NCBI GenBank assembly: GCA_963969395.1
Contig: OZ017801.1
Span: 19,039,611-19,103,610, forward strand
Direction: 5' to 3'
From: Pseudoscleropodium purum
Taxonomy: Eukaryota > Streptophyta > Bryopsida > Hypnales > Brachytheciaceae
Length of the DNA stretch: 64,000 nucleotides
A program made the translations under genes and the position numbers. The stretch's first letter is position 1. Every line of letters begins with the position of its first letter. Positions 1 through 9,234 of the stretch are shown piece by piece. The notes beneath the pieces were generated by a model. It saw only the letters and a program-made list of their open reading frames with translations. It was not told the origin of the DNA and ran no database searches.

Positions 1-1040
1 CCCAAAGTGTAGGAGTCATCATATAGTGTCTTCCTCTGCCTTGTAGCACATCTTTTGCATCGCCATACTCCTCGTCAACATCCTAGACACACCTCTCAAT
101 GAACTAAAAGTTGTAGGTACTCGGTTACAAATCCAATGCATTCATCATTGAGGTATCCCTCGGCCATACAAACTTCAGGGCAAGCCATATTCCTCACATG
201 ATTTTTCAGGTTTTTCATGTACCGTTCTATCAAGTACATCCACCTTGCACTCACTGGATCACATAAGTCTAGCTCCATAACCAAATGATATAGGTGGTGT
301 ATTATGATGTCGAAGAATGAGGGTGGGAACTCCATCTCCAACAATGCCATACTTTCTGCCACATTGACTTCTAGTGAAGAGAATTCAACAGGATTGTACG
401 CTTTAGTACAAATTCTTTGAAAAACCTTGCTCATCCTTATGACAACCATCCTCGGACCCAGGGTTGACGAATGTCAACGTCCGCCCCAAAATAGCGTCCG
501 TTTTCCAGACGTCTGGACGCTAGCGGACGCAGCGTCCTGACTGCCGTCGGAAAGCGGACGGGTGGGGCGGACGGACGGGGCGGACGCCCAGATCGTGCGG
601 ACCAGATCAGTCCGCGCATCGATCGGACGGCCGTATTCGGGCGAACGGGGGACAAGCGGACACTGCGTCCGCCGGGACGCGAATGTCAGCGGACGCTGCG
701 AACACAGCATCCGCGTCCGGACATCATGTCAACCCTGCTCGGACCCAGTTCCATCAAAATTTTCAAAGCCAATGGTAATATCTACTACATTAAAACATGA
801 TAATCATGAGACTTCAGCCCCCCAAAGTTTTTCTTACGAAAGTGCTTGCCCAAGTAAAAAGAATAGCATGTTGGTGTCTTCAAAGACTCTACGCACGTTA
901 GAAATACTTCAAGCTTTGCATCCTTCAATACATACGAAGCTTCAAGTTTCACCATTTTCATTGGATTCTTCGGGTGTGGAGTTAGCCACAAATGTAGTCG
1001 TAAATTTTCCTTTTATGGCGAATTTCATTAAAATGGTAGT
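1..1040 (-). pseudogene. CACTA (En/Spm) transposase fragment, DUF4218 region, interrupted by a hAT MITE
   Basis: Read on the minus strand, the segment at about 785-991 carries PHPKNPMKMVK and GLKSHDYHVLM, and 96-449 carries MEFPPSFFDI, HHLYHLVMELDLC, RWMYLIERYMKNLK and MAEGYLNDECI. These are the hallmark blocks of the DUF4218 region found C-terminal to the TNP2 transposase of plant CACTA elements. The 278-bp insertion at 460-737 splits the frame. If it is removed together with one target-site copy, the two halves join in frame. Two adjacent TAG codons follow HVLM, and another stop ends the frame at 96. Weak similarity (a DEEYGDAKDVLQG-like stretch) continues to the window edge. The catalytic part of the transposase is not present; it would lie at higher coordinates and has been replaced by unrelated repeat sequence. 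This is a dead transposon remnant, not a host gene. Confidence 0.85.
460..737. mobile_element. hAT-type MITE, complete, 278 bp, GC-rich
   Basis: The element has perfect 10-bp terminal inverted repeats, CAGGGTTGAC at 460-469 and GTCAACCCTG at 728-737. It is flanked by an exact 8-bp duplication, CTCGGACC at 452-459 and 738-745. An 8-bp target duplication with CAGGG-type ends is diagnostic of the hAT superfamily. The interior has no transposase and is far more GC- and CpG-rich than its surroundings. It contains many copies of GCGGACG or its complement CGTCCGC, some arranged as palindromes. Such subterminal repeats are typical transposase-binding sites in hAT elements. It inserted into a CACTA transposase after that element had become resident. 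Confidence 0.88.
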
Positions 1041-1520
1041 ATTCCGTTAATTTGGCACTTTTAGCAATTCCGAATGCGCAGTCTCAACCATTTTTTTGTA
1101 CTAGAATCTATACCAATAGACACAAATTGCAAGATATTTGCGTTTAAAGTGAAAAAAACAAGTTTTTCATCACATTGTGAGACTAGATTTTTGACTTTGA
1201 ACATTTTTAACTTAAAACTTTTGCACTATAGAATTTTGAGCTTTTAATCTCTGTAGTGAAGATTTGAGTTGAGAGTCTAGGGAAAAAAAATAATTCAACA
1301 AAATTTAATTATGATTCTTAAAAAAAATGTTAAGTAGAAATAGATAGGAGCTAGAAGGAAAATCTAAAATATTCATATATTTTAGATGGAATTAAAATGC
1401 ACTAATCCCAATGGTGAGATTGTTCTAGCAAATAAACTAAACCAAGAATTTTTTTTTTTAATTGCAAAAATTGCATTCAAAAATGCATCCCACAAGTTAT
1501 TTTTTTCAAGAAGATGTTCT
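1041..1520. repeat. Partial copy of the TTAA/CCCCTAAAG repeat family (inner part)
   Basis: About 1080-1515 aligns by eye with 26520-26960 inside the element at 26401-27244. Shared phrases include GTGAAAAAACAAG, AACATTTTTAA and GAATTAAAATGCACTAAT. Neither terminus is recognisable here, so this is a truncated, diverged copy. No coding potential is seen. Confidence 0.5.
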
Positions 1521-1524
1521 AACA

Positions 1525-1755
1525 CTAGTAGAAAATTCAGCATCGATAGTGACAAAAAATGTTGATTTGGTTTGTTCATGTCTATGTTGATTTGGACATG
1601 CTGACCCAGATGCTACATAGCAAAAAAGTGTTGATTTGGACAAGAAATTGAACACTTTTTTGTTGAACATAGTGAAAAAATGTTCGTTCGAAAACAAGAA
1701 AATGTTGATTTGGCAACAAAAAAAGTGTTCAATTTCACCAATTAAAACTCACCAA
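1525..1755. mobile_element. CACTA-type terminus with subterminal repeats
   Basis: CACTAGTAGAAAA begins at 1525. This matches the usual plant CACTA terminal consensus, which starts CACTA and is followed by an A-rich stretch. It is followed within 200 bp by several copies of GTTGATTTGG and related GTGTTGATTTGG or AAATGTTGATTTGG units. These resemble the subterminal repeats that bind the TNPA-like protein. The orientation implies an element extending rightwards from 1525. I could not find a matching right-hand terminus. Confidence 0.5.
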
Positions 1756-1789
1756 TTTTATTCTCAAAAATCAAAATTTTGGATCAATG

Positions 1790-1883
1790 AAGGGCCGCCA
1801 TGTGGCACCCGTCACACAAGGTTTGAACTCAGGACCTTGGAGGTGAAACTCATAGGTCTAAACCAATGCACCACAAATGCATT
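1790..1883 (-). repeat. tRNA-like SINE head (A and B box)
   Basis: On the minus strand there is an A-box-like stretch (GTGGTGCATTGGTTTAGACC) and, about 35 bases further on, a B-box-like stretch (GTCCTGAGTTCAAACC). The spacing is that of an internal RNA polymerase III promoter. The sequence does not fold convincingly into a full tRNA acceptor stem, so a tRNA-derived SINE head is more likely than a functional tRNA. Confidence 0.45.
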
Positions 1884-1954
1884 TGCATGTACATGAGAGT
1901 AAATGTTTTTTATTTATTTAATTTCTCGTTGTTTTTGCATTTGCCATGTGAAGG

Positions 1955-2305
1955 CTGTAGACTTCAGGGGACGTTTTCACATAGTAAAATAACTTATTTT
2001 TTGAAACTTTAAACTAAGAAAAGTTGGGAAATGAAGGTACCTTTTACCTCCAAAAATACGTTTGCAATTTGGAGTCTTAAATAAAAAGTTATGGACAAAA
2101 TTCAGAGAGGGGTTGGAATGGCCATTTTTTTTTTTACACTTTTAAACACCCTCTTTGAATTTTGTCCATAACGTTTTATTAAAGACTCAAAATTGCAAAC
2201 GGTTTTTTGTAGATAAAATTTACCTTAATTTCCCATCTTTTCTTAGTTGAAAGTTTCAAAAAATAAGGTAGTCTACTATGTGAAAACAACCCCTAAAGTC
2301 TACTG
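1955..2305. repeat. Foldback element FB1, about 350 bp, near-perfect hairpin
   Basis: The two halves are inverted copies of each other over roughly 150-170 bases, with only a short T-rich spacer near 2125-2140. The left arm opens GTAGACTTCAGGGG and the right arm closes CCCCTAAAGTCTAC. Inner pairs include CACATAGTA with TACTATGTG, and TTATGGACAAAATTC with its complement. Transcription would give a long hairpin RNA. No coding potential is seen. Confidence 0.8.
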
Positions 2306-3090
2306 ATTTTTAAAAGCACCGACTTGTGAGTACTTAAGTTATTAAATTCTTTCTTACCTATATGTTATTTCCTTGAAGCATGAATATGAATTTTTTTTAA
2401 AGTTTTGAGTATATATTTCCAACATGTTTTTTCAGCATGTGAAGGAAGGTTGAAAGTTCTACAATTGATGAACACATTTTGGGTAAATAGTTTGAAAGAT
2501 AAAACCTAAACATTTGTAACACAATTTTAATTTTTTTGCTTTAAAGTTTTCACACCATATGTGTCCAAAGAGTAGCTTTAAGGCACAAAAACTTTTATGA
2601 CTTTTGATCACATGATTGGAAAGTTACTCAATCATATGTAATTTTCATTAATCTCTGGGAAAATTGGAAATCTCAAAAGAATTCTCAAAAAATAACACTT
2701 TTTATAAAAATAAACATTTCAATTTGATTTCCTAAAATTATTTTTATACAAAAAATTTTGAAGTATTTTATTTTGATTAATGAAATGGAAATTATAAAGA
2801 TTTTTAATTTATTGGTAGTTGTGGAATTTGTATTCTAAAATGAGGTTAAAATTTTTTTTGTTACTCAATTTCAAATAATGTTGAAGAAGAAATAAAAACA
2901 TTTGATTTACATCATTTATTACAACATTACAAATTATTCACGATTGAAATTGACATTTCTAAATTCTATAATTAAATTTTAAAGAACTTTGAAATTTAAA
3001 TCATAACAATGAATTCCTTGAAGATGTTGATCCTTTAATGAAAAGTTATAAACACAATGGAGATAGGTATTAAAAATTATTTTTTTTATA
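2306..3090. other. AT-rich intergenic, no gene seen
   Basis: No open frame with recognisable protein features. The sequence is A/T-rich, and phrases such as AATTTTCATTAATC and TTGATTAATGAAATGG recall the interior of the nearby repeat family, so it may be a heavily decayed copy. Confidence 0.5.
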
Positions 3091-3445
3091 AATTCAGGAA
3101 ACTTTGGAGGTTGTTTTGGCATAGTAGAAGAACTTTTCTGAAAACATTTTGAATTAATAAAATTTGGTAAGTCAAACAAGCTTTCATCTCGAAAATTCCA
3201 TTTGAGGTTTGGATATTTTACTCAAAAGTTTTGGATAAATTTCAGAGAGAGGTTGGGAATTTATCACTTTTCACATTTTAGAACATCTTCTTTGAATTTT
3301 GTCCATAACCTTTGATTGGAGGATCAAAACTTCAAATGGATTATTGAAGATGAAAGCTTGTTTGAATTACCAACTTTTTCTATTCAAAATGTTTTCAAAA
3401 AAGTTGTTTTACTATGCCAAAACGGCCTCCAAAGTGTATTGAATT
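3091..3445. repeat. Foldback element FB2, about 355 bp, same family as FB1
   Basis: The left arm (CTTTGGAGGTTGTTTTGGCA, then AACAAGCTTTCATCT) is repeated inverted in the right arm (AGATGAAAGCTTGTTTGAA, then TGCCAAAACGGCCTCC). Size, layout and internal phrases (GGACAAAATTCAAAGAGG-like, GCATAGTA) match FB1, so the two are diverged members of one foldback family. Confidence 0.78.
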
Positions 3446-3610
3446 TGGTTTTTTTAATTCCAACACTTCTCTAAATTTCGGTTATAACTTTTGATTGAAC
3501 AACTGAAATCTCAAACGGATTGTTGGAGATGAAAGATGGTTCAATTACACAACTTTTTTCAATTCAAAGTTTTTTGAAAAAAGTTGTATCTATGTATCCA
3601 TTTCAAGCTA
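3446..3610. repeat. Solo arm of the FB foldback family
   Basis: This stretch repeats the right-arm pattern of FB1 and FB2 (TTGGTTATAACTTTTGATTG-like, CAAACGGATTGTTGGAGATG, then AAAAAAGTTGTATCTATG) directly after FB2 but lacks a left partner. It looks like a half element or the remains of a third copy. Confidence 0.6.
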
Positions 3611-5320
3611 AAGAAGTCATTGATCAACCCTAAGTCCCTAAAGCCCATCCTCATGAATGTACATGCATATTATCACCTGCTCATAAGTGCAAATATTTTT
3701 CCTTGATCCAAATCTATTACAAATTTCATGGTTTAGGATCCATTCTACCTACTTGTAATTGCAAATTAGTGTCTCTCCTATACGAGTTCTTATAAATCAA
3801 ATCATCTACAAAAGTGTAAAACTTATTTACCTAAGTGCCACTATAAGTGTACAAATGTAATAGCAAATCACTTCTTCAATGTCTCAACAACTTCAAAGTA
3901 TTATTTAAATGAAACTTACTTCTACATTTACTATGATATTAAAAAAAACACTTAGCATTGTAGCCATGGCAAACATTAGTGAGGGTGAGGAGGTAGCACA
4001 ATGGGTGATGCATATTTCACAAATTGCATGAGAGATCGAGTGTTAGAGGGAGGTGTTTCTAGGGTCCAAGTACAAACTCTCATTACATTGTTGCAAAGCG
4101 GTAGTCTTTAGGCAAGTCTAGTTCCTCATGGAACTTTGCTTTGACCCAAGGATCCTAGTCCTACAAACTTTAGACATCATTATTATTGGCAATTGACCAA
4201 GGTGCTAGGGTGGAAAGAAATGACTATTTGTCAAGGAGTATCTCAAGTAATCAAGTTATTTTGGTGTGAGGAGAGAAGTATCCAAACATCAAGAGAGGTG
4301 CCTCCAAAGAGGCATACACCAAGGGTTAAAAAAAAAAGGGGATAAATCAAGCTTTTTTGTAAACGTCTTACTTCATTTTTCACTATCAATTGTGATCTAC
4401 TTTGATGTATTTTATTTTATTCTTTGGAAGCATTTAGTTTATGATCAAAGAATAAAACAAGTTGGGAGATTTATTGGACCTTGCTACAATGGAAATGTGA
4501 GAGTTGGAATCCACATTCTTCCTTGAAGCACCTCGCAAAGTGTACATTTCAATTGGAGAACACAAAACGTTGCTCAAGCAAAGAGAGTATTCCAATACCT
4601 AAACTACCAAAGCCATTGCTACTATTTCTAAGACAACTTTAGTACCTTCATCACTTGAGATTCTACTTTAACCATTGTAGTTGCTAAAGGCATTTAAGCC
4701 TTCTATATCTCAGACTCTACTAGATGTTGATCATAAATACTTTGACAATAAGGAGATTTAGATTCAAGGGCAAGATTCTAATTGTGAAGCATTCTACAAG
4801 GATAGTTTTAATTGATGAAGACTACAATAATGAAGAAACGAGAAGTTTGAAAGATTTGTGGTAGTTGAAGGAGAGCTTGTATAATGTATAGCCCAAAAAC
4901 ACAAATTGATCCATAAATTCAAAGCCTACATCAAATAAATCAACAAAGAGCAATATCAGAGGTAAATTTGGGGAGTCGTATAAGAACCAATCCATATTTA
5001 AATCCACTTGTGATGCCTTTGCAAGGAGATGTGATGGTGTAGAAATGGCAAGTAGAATTCCATGACATTGTCCATTACTTCCCTTGATAAGGGAAGACTC
5101 TCAAATGAATCTGTTTTAATACCCATCCTCAAGATGACCGTGCTCTATATCACCTCCAATATCATTTTTCATTTCTATAATGTCAATAATGCTTTTACGT
5201 TTTCTATGAAATAAATGAATATACTTTGTACTCAAATTGAACAATGAAATTTTTGGCAGATGCAACTTTACACTTTGTCTATGTGAAAAGAAATGATAGA
5301 AGACCGGTGCTAATTCCTCT
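3611..5320. other. Intergenic, no gene recognised; possible SINE-like patch at about 3979-4110
   Basis: No credible host gene. At about 3979-4110 a phrase (GGAGGTAGCACAATGGGTG, then GAGATCGAGTGTTAGAG) looks like a worn tRNA-derived head. Any N-terminal part of the piggyBac transposase that ends near 5830 would be expected in 4.2-5.3 kb, but I cannot recognise conserved blocks there. Confidence 0.4.
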
Positions 5321-5329
5321 CTACACATG

Positions 5330-5840
5330 CCAAGCATATTCAACCTCCTTGCAAATTTCTAATTGGAATCGTGCCACATCAAAACAATATTGTTAGACAT
5401 AGAATTCACACTTCTCCTATTCATCATGAGTACATTAAATACATGCATGGGGTGGACATGGTTGACTAATTGACGGCCTTGTATTGTTTCTAAAATTGCT
5501 ATCACAAGTGGGAGCATCATGTTCTTTTGTTCTTCTTTGACATGTCCATTGTATATATGGTCATCATTTATTTGGATGAGTGTAAGAATGGAGAAATTCC
5601 ACTAAAACCAATAATCCACTTGCAATTGCACAACAAATTATGTGCACATCTTCTACAAAGAATTGAAAGGAAACTGCAATAACTCCTATAGAATGGCATC
5701 CAAGCAATGGGTATTGTTTTCCCTCAACATCCCAAGCATAAAGTTTGTACATTATGTGCTTAAGAAAGGGTGCTTCAAATGGTGCACTGACAATCTTCAA
5801 ACGAGCTAATTTGTAAGAGCCTTCAGTAAATTCTTCCAAT
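5330..5840 (+). pseudogene. piggyBac-type transposase (DDE_Tnp_1_7), C-terminal remnant
   Basis: The plus strand translates to FLIGIVPHQNNIVRHRI, then IHHEYIKYMHGVDMVD, a stop, then HKWEHHVLLFFFDMSIVYM and VIIYLDECKNG. This has the order and spacing of the conserved C-terminal block of piggyBac transposases: a Y-N-K-Y/F-M-x-G-V-D-x-x-D-Q motif, a following HKWW-H segment and an F-x-x-LD-x-x-I-V-N-x-Y-I-x-Y segment. A later CTLC suggests the start of the terminal cysteine-rich domain. Several in-frame stops are present, including one replacing the expected Q after GVDMVD, so the copy is dead. Upstream catalytic blocks are not recognisable. It lies 170 bp left of a TTAA-flanked element, but no terminus of its own was found. 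Confidence 0.75.
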
Positions 5841-6011
5841 TTTTAGTATACAAAAAGGACAATAAATGACCACATTGAGTTTTATTTTATTTCACAAAAT
5901 TGTTTTCTACCTTTCCGCAATATCCTATCTTTTTTACAGGGCTTGGTAGTCTCATGATTGACCTAGCCACTACTTTTTGAGACAAATTCTCCCATCCTTC
6001 CATTTAGTTAA

Positions 6012-6929
6012 CCCCTAAAGGACCAGCTTGCATTTTTTGGTTGTATAGAAATTTTAGGCAAGCCATTGTGACCAGGAATTTTCATATTTTAGGCTGAAAT
6101 TTTAATAGGTGTAGACAAGGAATATCTTTCATATACAACAAATTTCATGACATTTGGAAATAGGAGTTAGAAGTTAAAGCCTAATATGTTACTTTTTTTC
6201 TTAACTGGGCAGTTTGGGCAGATTAGAAAAAATCACTTTTTTCATAAACCAAAATTTGAAATTGGTTTTCTTGATTTATACATACAAAAAAAGATTTGAG
6301 TCATTCCATTTTGATCAACGAGTCAAAAATTATGAGGATTTTTTTCTTGTGAGTAGTTATGGATTCCCTACTCTAAAATAAACTTTGAAATCCTTTATCT
6401 TATCCAATTTTCAATATTTTTGAAATAAAATAAAATCCTAAGATGTAAATTTTTTATTACAACATTTCAACTACTGGGATTGGAATTTTTCAATTCCATA
6501 TTTTAGTTCTTGATAATTTAGTATTTTGAATCATTGCCTACTACCTACTTACTATTTTTTTCCCTATATGTTGTACAATTCCAAATGATCTGAAAATTTT
6601 CAAGCATGTGGAAAACTTGTCTAAGAAAAAGAATTCAAAGAAGCACCATAATTTTGGTCATTTTTTCGTAGAAAAGTGAGCTTGTGAAGTGCAGCTCCCA
6701 ACTTTTTGCAAGGCCAAAAAAATGATTTTAGTGAATTTGAATGCTTATATCTTGCAATCCACATAGTGGAAATGTCTAAAATTTTTACCACATGTTTTTG
6801 ATACTACATGGTACAAGATCCTATGGTTACATATGTCAAAAAAAGTTTTTTTCGAAAATTTGCTACTTGTATTAAAAATGACAATTTTTGAGCTTTTTCA
6901 GTGAAAACATAGTTATAGAACTTTAGGTG
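6012..6929. mobile_element. TTAA-flanked element, family A copy 1 (918 bp)
   Basis: The left end is CCCCTAAAGGACC and the right end is GAACTTTAGGTG. TTAA lies at 6008-6011 and again at 6930-6933, an exact 4-bp target duplication. The interior is AT-rich with no transposase. Forward-oriented homology to copy 2 (16432-17339) runs throughout, for example GACAAGGAATAT, GCCTAATAT and CAAGATCCTATGGTT. TTAA duplication with CCC-starting ends is the signature of the piggyBac superfamily. Confidence 0.8.
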
Positions 6930-6933
6930 TTAA

Positions 6934-8500
6934 TAAAAATTCAACTCTCACTTTTGTTTTGATCTTAACCCCAAACAATTATTTTACATATATTTATTTT
7001 ATGTCAACTTTATTTTATTTTTTCATTGATTTCATTGTATTTAAAAAAAACTAGGGACTTAAATTGAACATCAAAATTATTTTGGCTTAAGGTCTAGGTT
7101 GAAGTAACTTTCATTTTTTGTTTTTTAATGTGTTTTGCAAAAAGGATAGATGGTTAACTAATTTTGAGGTGGCAAGTCAGTAGGATTGGGTGAGTGGTGG
7201 TCTTCAAGCTTCCCCACCATTGAAGTTTGGTAATTGGAGGTCTTAGTTGGCATGGCTAGTTAAAGAAGGCAAGTCTTGGGCAACAAGTTTGCCTAGGGTT
7301 CTACCATACTTGCCCTTTGAGATATAAACTTTCACTCACAACAAACTAAGGTGACTTAATTTCAATTAGATATTCTAAGTGGAGATATACACATTTTGAG
7401 TAAAAGAATTGAATGGAAAGAATAAACATGCCTCTTTCTTTTTACTATTGGGATGTGAATGTGGTTCCATATTGGGTGTTATTTTTTGTTTTTAAATTAG
7501 CCTAGTGTAATGTATTTTACTAGAGCTAGTCATTGAGCTTTCAAATTTTTTTGGGCATAGGCTACAACATCTATCTTTGTCTTAAATTTGACATATAAAT
7601 ACTTAACCTCTTGAAATATAAACACTATAATCTTTTAATCCATGCAATCAAAATGGTTGAAATTTTTAGAACATAGTCAAAAATCTTTAGAGATTAATTT
7701 ATGTAGTAATTTAACTTCAAAGTCATAGCAAAGAATATGAGGTAGTTAAATTAGTTGTTGCTTCACGTTATATATAATTGCTCTTTAATTCTATTTGCAT
7801 CTTTAAAAGGAATTTCAAATCAATTGATTGGTTTTGTTATATTTATAATTTAATAATTTTCAACTATTAAATTATTTTACAAAATATTTCAAAAATTCAC
7901 ATTTCTAAACATCAAACACTAAGGGATGCTTCCATTTTTTAAAACATTTGTTAAATACCAATTTCATGACATTTGAGATAAACATGAAATTAACATGAAA
8001 TTATTGACCTGTCCAAGAAAACCTAGCCTATAGAGGATTGTAAATAGTACTACTGATGTAAACCTAAAACCTTCATTTTTTGTAAGTTTTCTTTATTGTT
8101 CCATCTTCATATAAACTTTTCAAAACCTTGGAGAGGAATCATAAAGCACCAAGTTACAAACACAATCAAATCTAGGGATTCTTTTAGAATGACAAATATT
8201 TCTTGAATGGTCCTTGAATGGTCCCTCCTCCAGGTATATTTGCTCAAGAAATATCCCTAGCACATCTCTGAAGAATAGACAAAAATTGCTCTTTCAAATA
8301 TTTGGATGTACTTCATCCATTTTGCATAACACCCACACAAAAAGGTCTTAAACACATTCATCCACACACTGGATACTGCTCTCTTAGAGGTTAACAAACA
8401 CATGCCAAAATTCAGAAAGATTTAGGCGTGAAAGCGTTCAAAAATTAAAGCAGCCAACAGCAGTGTTGTGCCTCCTCACCCACCAACAATATGGTTCCTC
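6934..8500. other. AT-rich intergenic, no gene seen
   Basis: No supported coding region. Near 7225-7300 a phrase (GTTGGCATGGCTAGTTAAAG, then CCTAGGGTTCTACC) resembles a tRNA-derived A and B box pair, possibly another SINE head, but it is weak. Composition becomes more balanced after about 8.4 kb on approaching the DUF1005 gene. Confidence 0.4.
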
Positions 8501-8766
8501 GATATCATCTTCCACTCCACTCAACGCCAACTCTGTCTGGAAAACAGGTACACTGATGGCTCATTCTGAAAGTAAGGCTGGTAAGCCTACTAAGTTATAA
8601 CATTACATCAAAGCAAGCTCACTCACGTTGATAACTTGCGAAGGACAAGCAATAAACCGTTGAGCCTTGCTAATACCATCAGTCAGAAACTTCGTACCAA
8701 TTGTACAAAGCCCAATGATGCAACCATAAATATCACGAGATAGAGTAAAAACGTCAGTACACAATT

Positions 8767-9020
8767 GATGAGACCCAACTACGTAATGAAATACTCAGCC
8801 TTCTGGTTACCTTTTGTGTAGAACACAAGGAGGCCATTACGTTAACTGTGAACATATTCAGAGCAAGTATGCGATTGATGGACACAGCTACAGAAGTATA
8901 ATAGCCTACATATAAACAACCGTGAAAGTCTTAAGAGGAAGTATGGACTTGATGAGACCCAACAATTTAATGAAACACCGAGTCTTTCTGTTAGCATTTG
9001 TGTATAATACAGGAAGGCCT
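8767..9020. repeat. Tandem-type duplication, about 184 bp apart
   Basis: GATGAGACCCAACTACGTAA at 8767 recurs as GATGAGACCCAACAATTTAA at 8951. Similar sequence follows in both copies, ending in TTTTGTGTAGAACACAAGGA and TTTGTGTATAATACAGGA. The duplication lies downstream of the DUF1005 stop codon on its strand, so it may be within or just past the 3' untranslated region. Confidence 0.6.
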
Positions 9021-9234
9021 AAGCATATGTAAACGACCATATGTTACAGCGAAAAGGGTTTAGTACTACACCACCCTTGCTTGCATGCCTACAATTACAA
9101 TTAAGTACAGTGATCAGACCCGTCTGACCCGTCTCTTTAAGCAAACAAAAAAGCGTCCTCCTGCAACCCCCAACCAGGGCAAGGAGTAGATCATCTCTAA
9201 AAGTAGCTATCAAAAATGGGTTGTCATCCGCATC

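Noticed and set aside
3979..4110. tRNA gene candidate
   Set aside because: A-box and B-box resemblance is weak and no cloverleaf pairing was found. At most it is a SINE-like relic.
5564..5839. 91-codon open frame on the minus strand
   Set aside because: It lies antisense to the piggyBac transposase remnant, whose plus-strand reading matches a known family.
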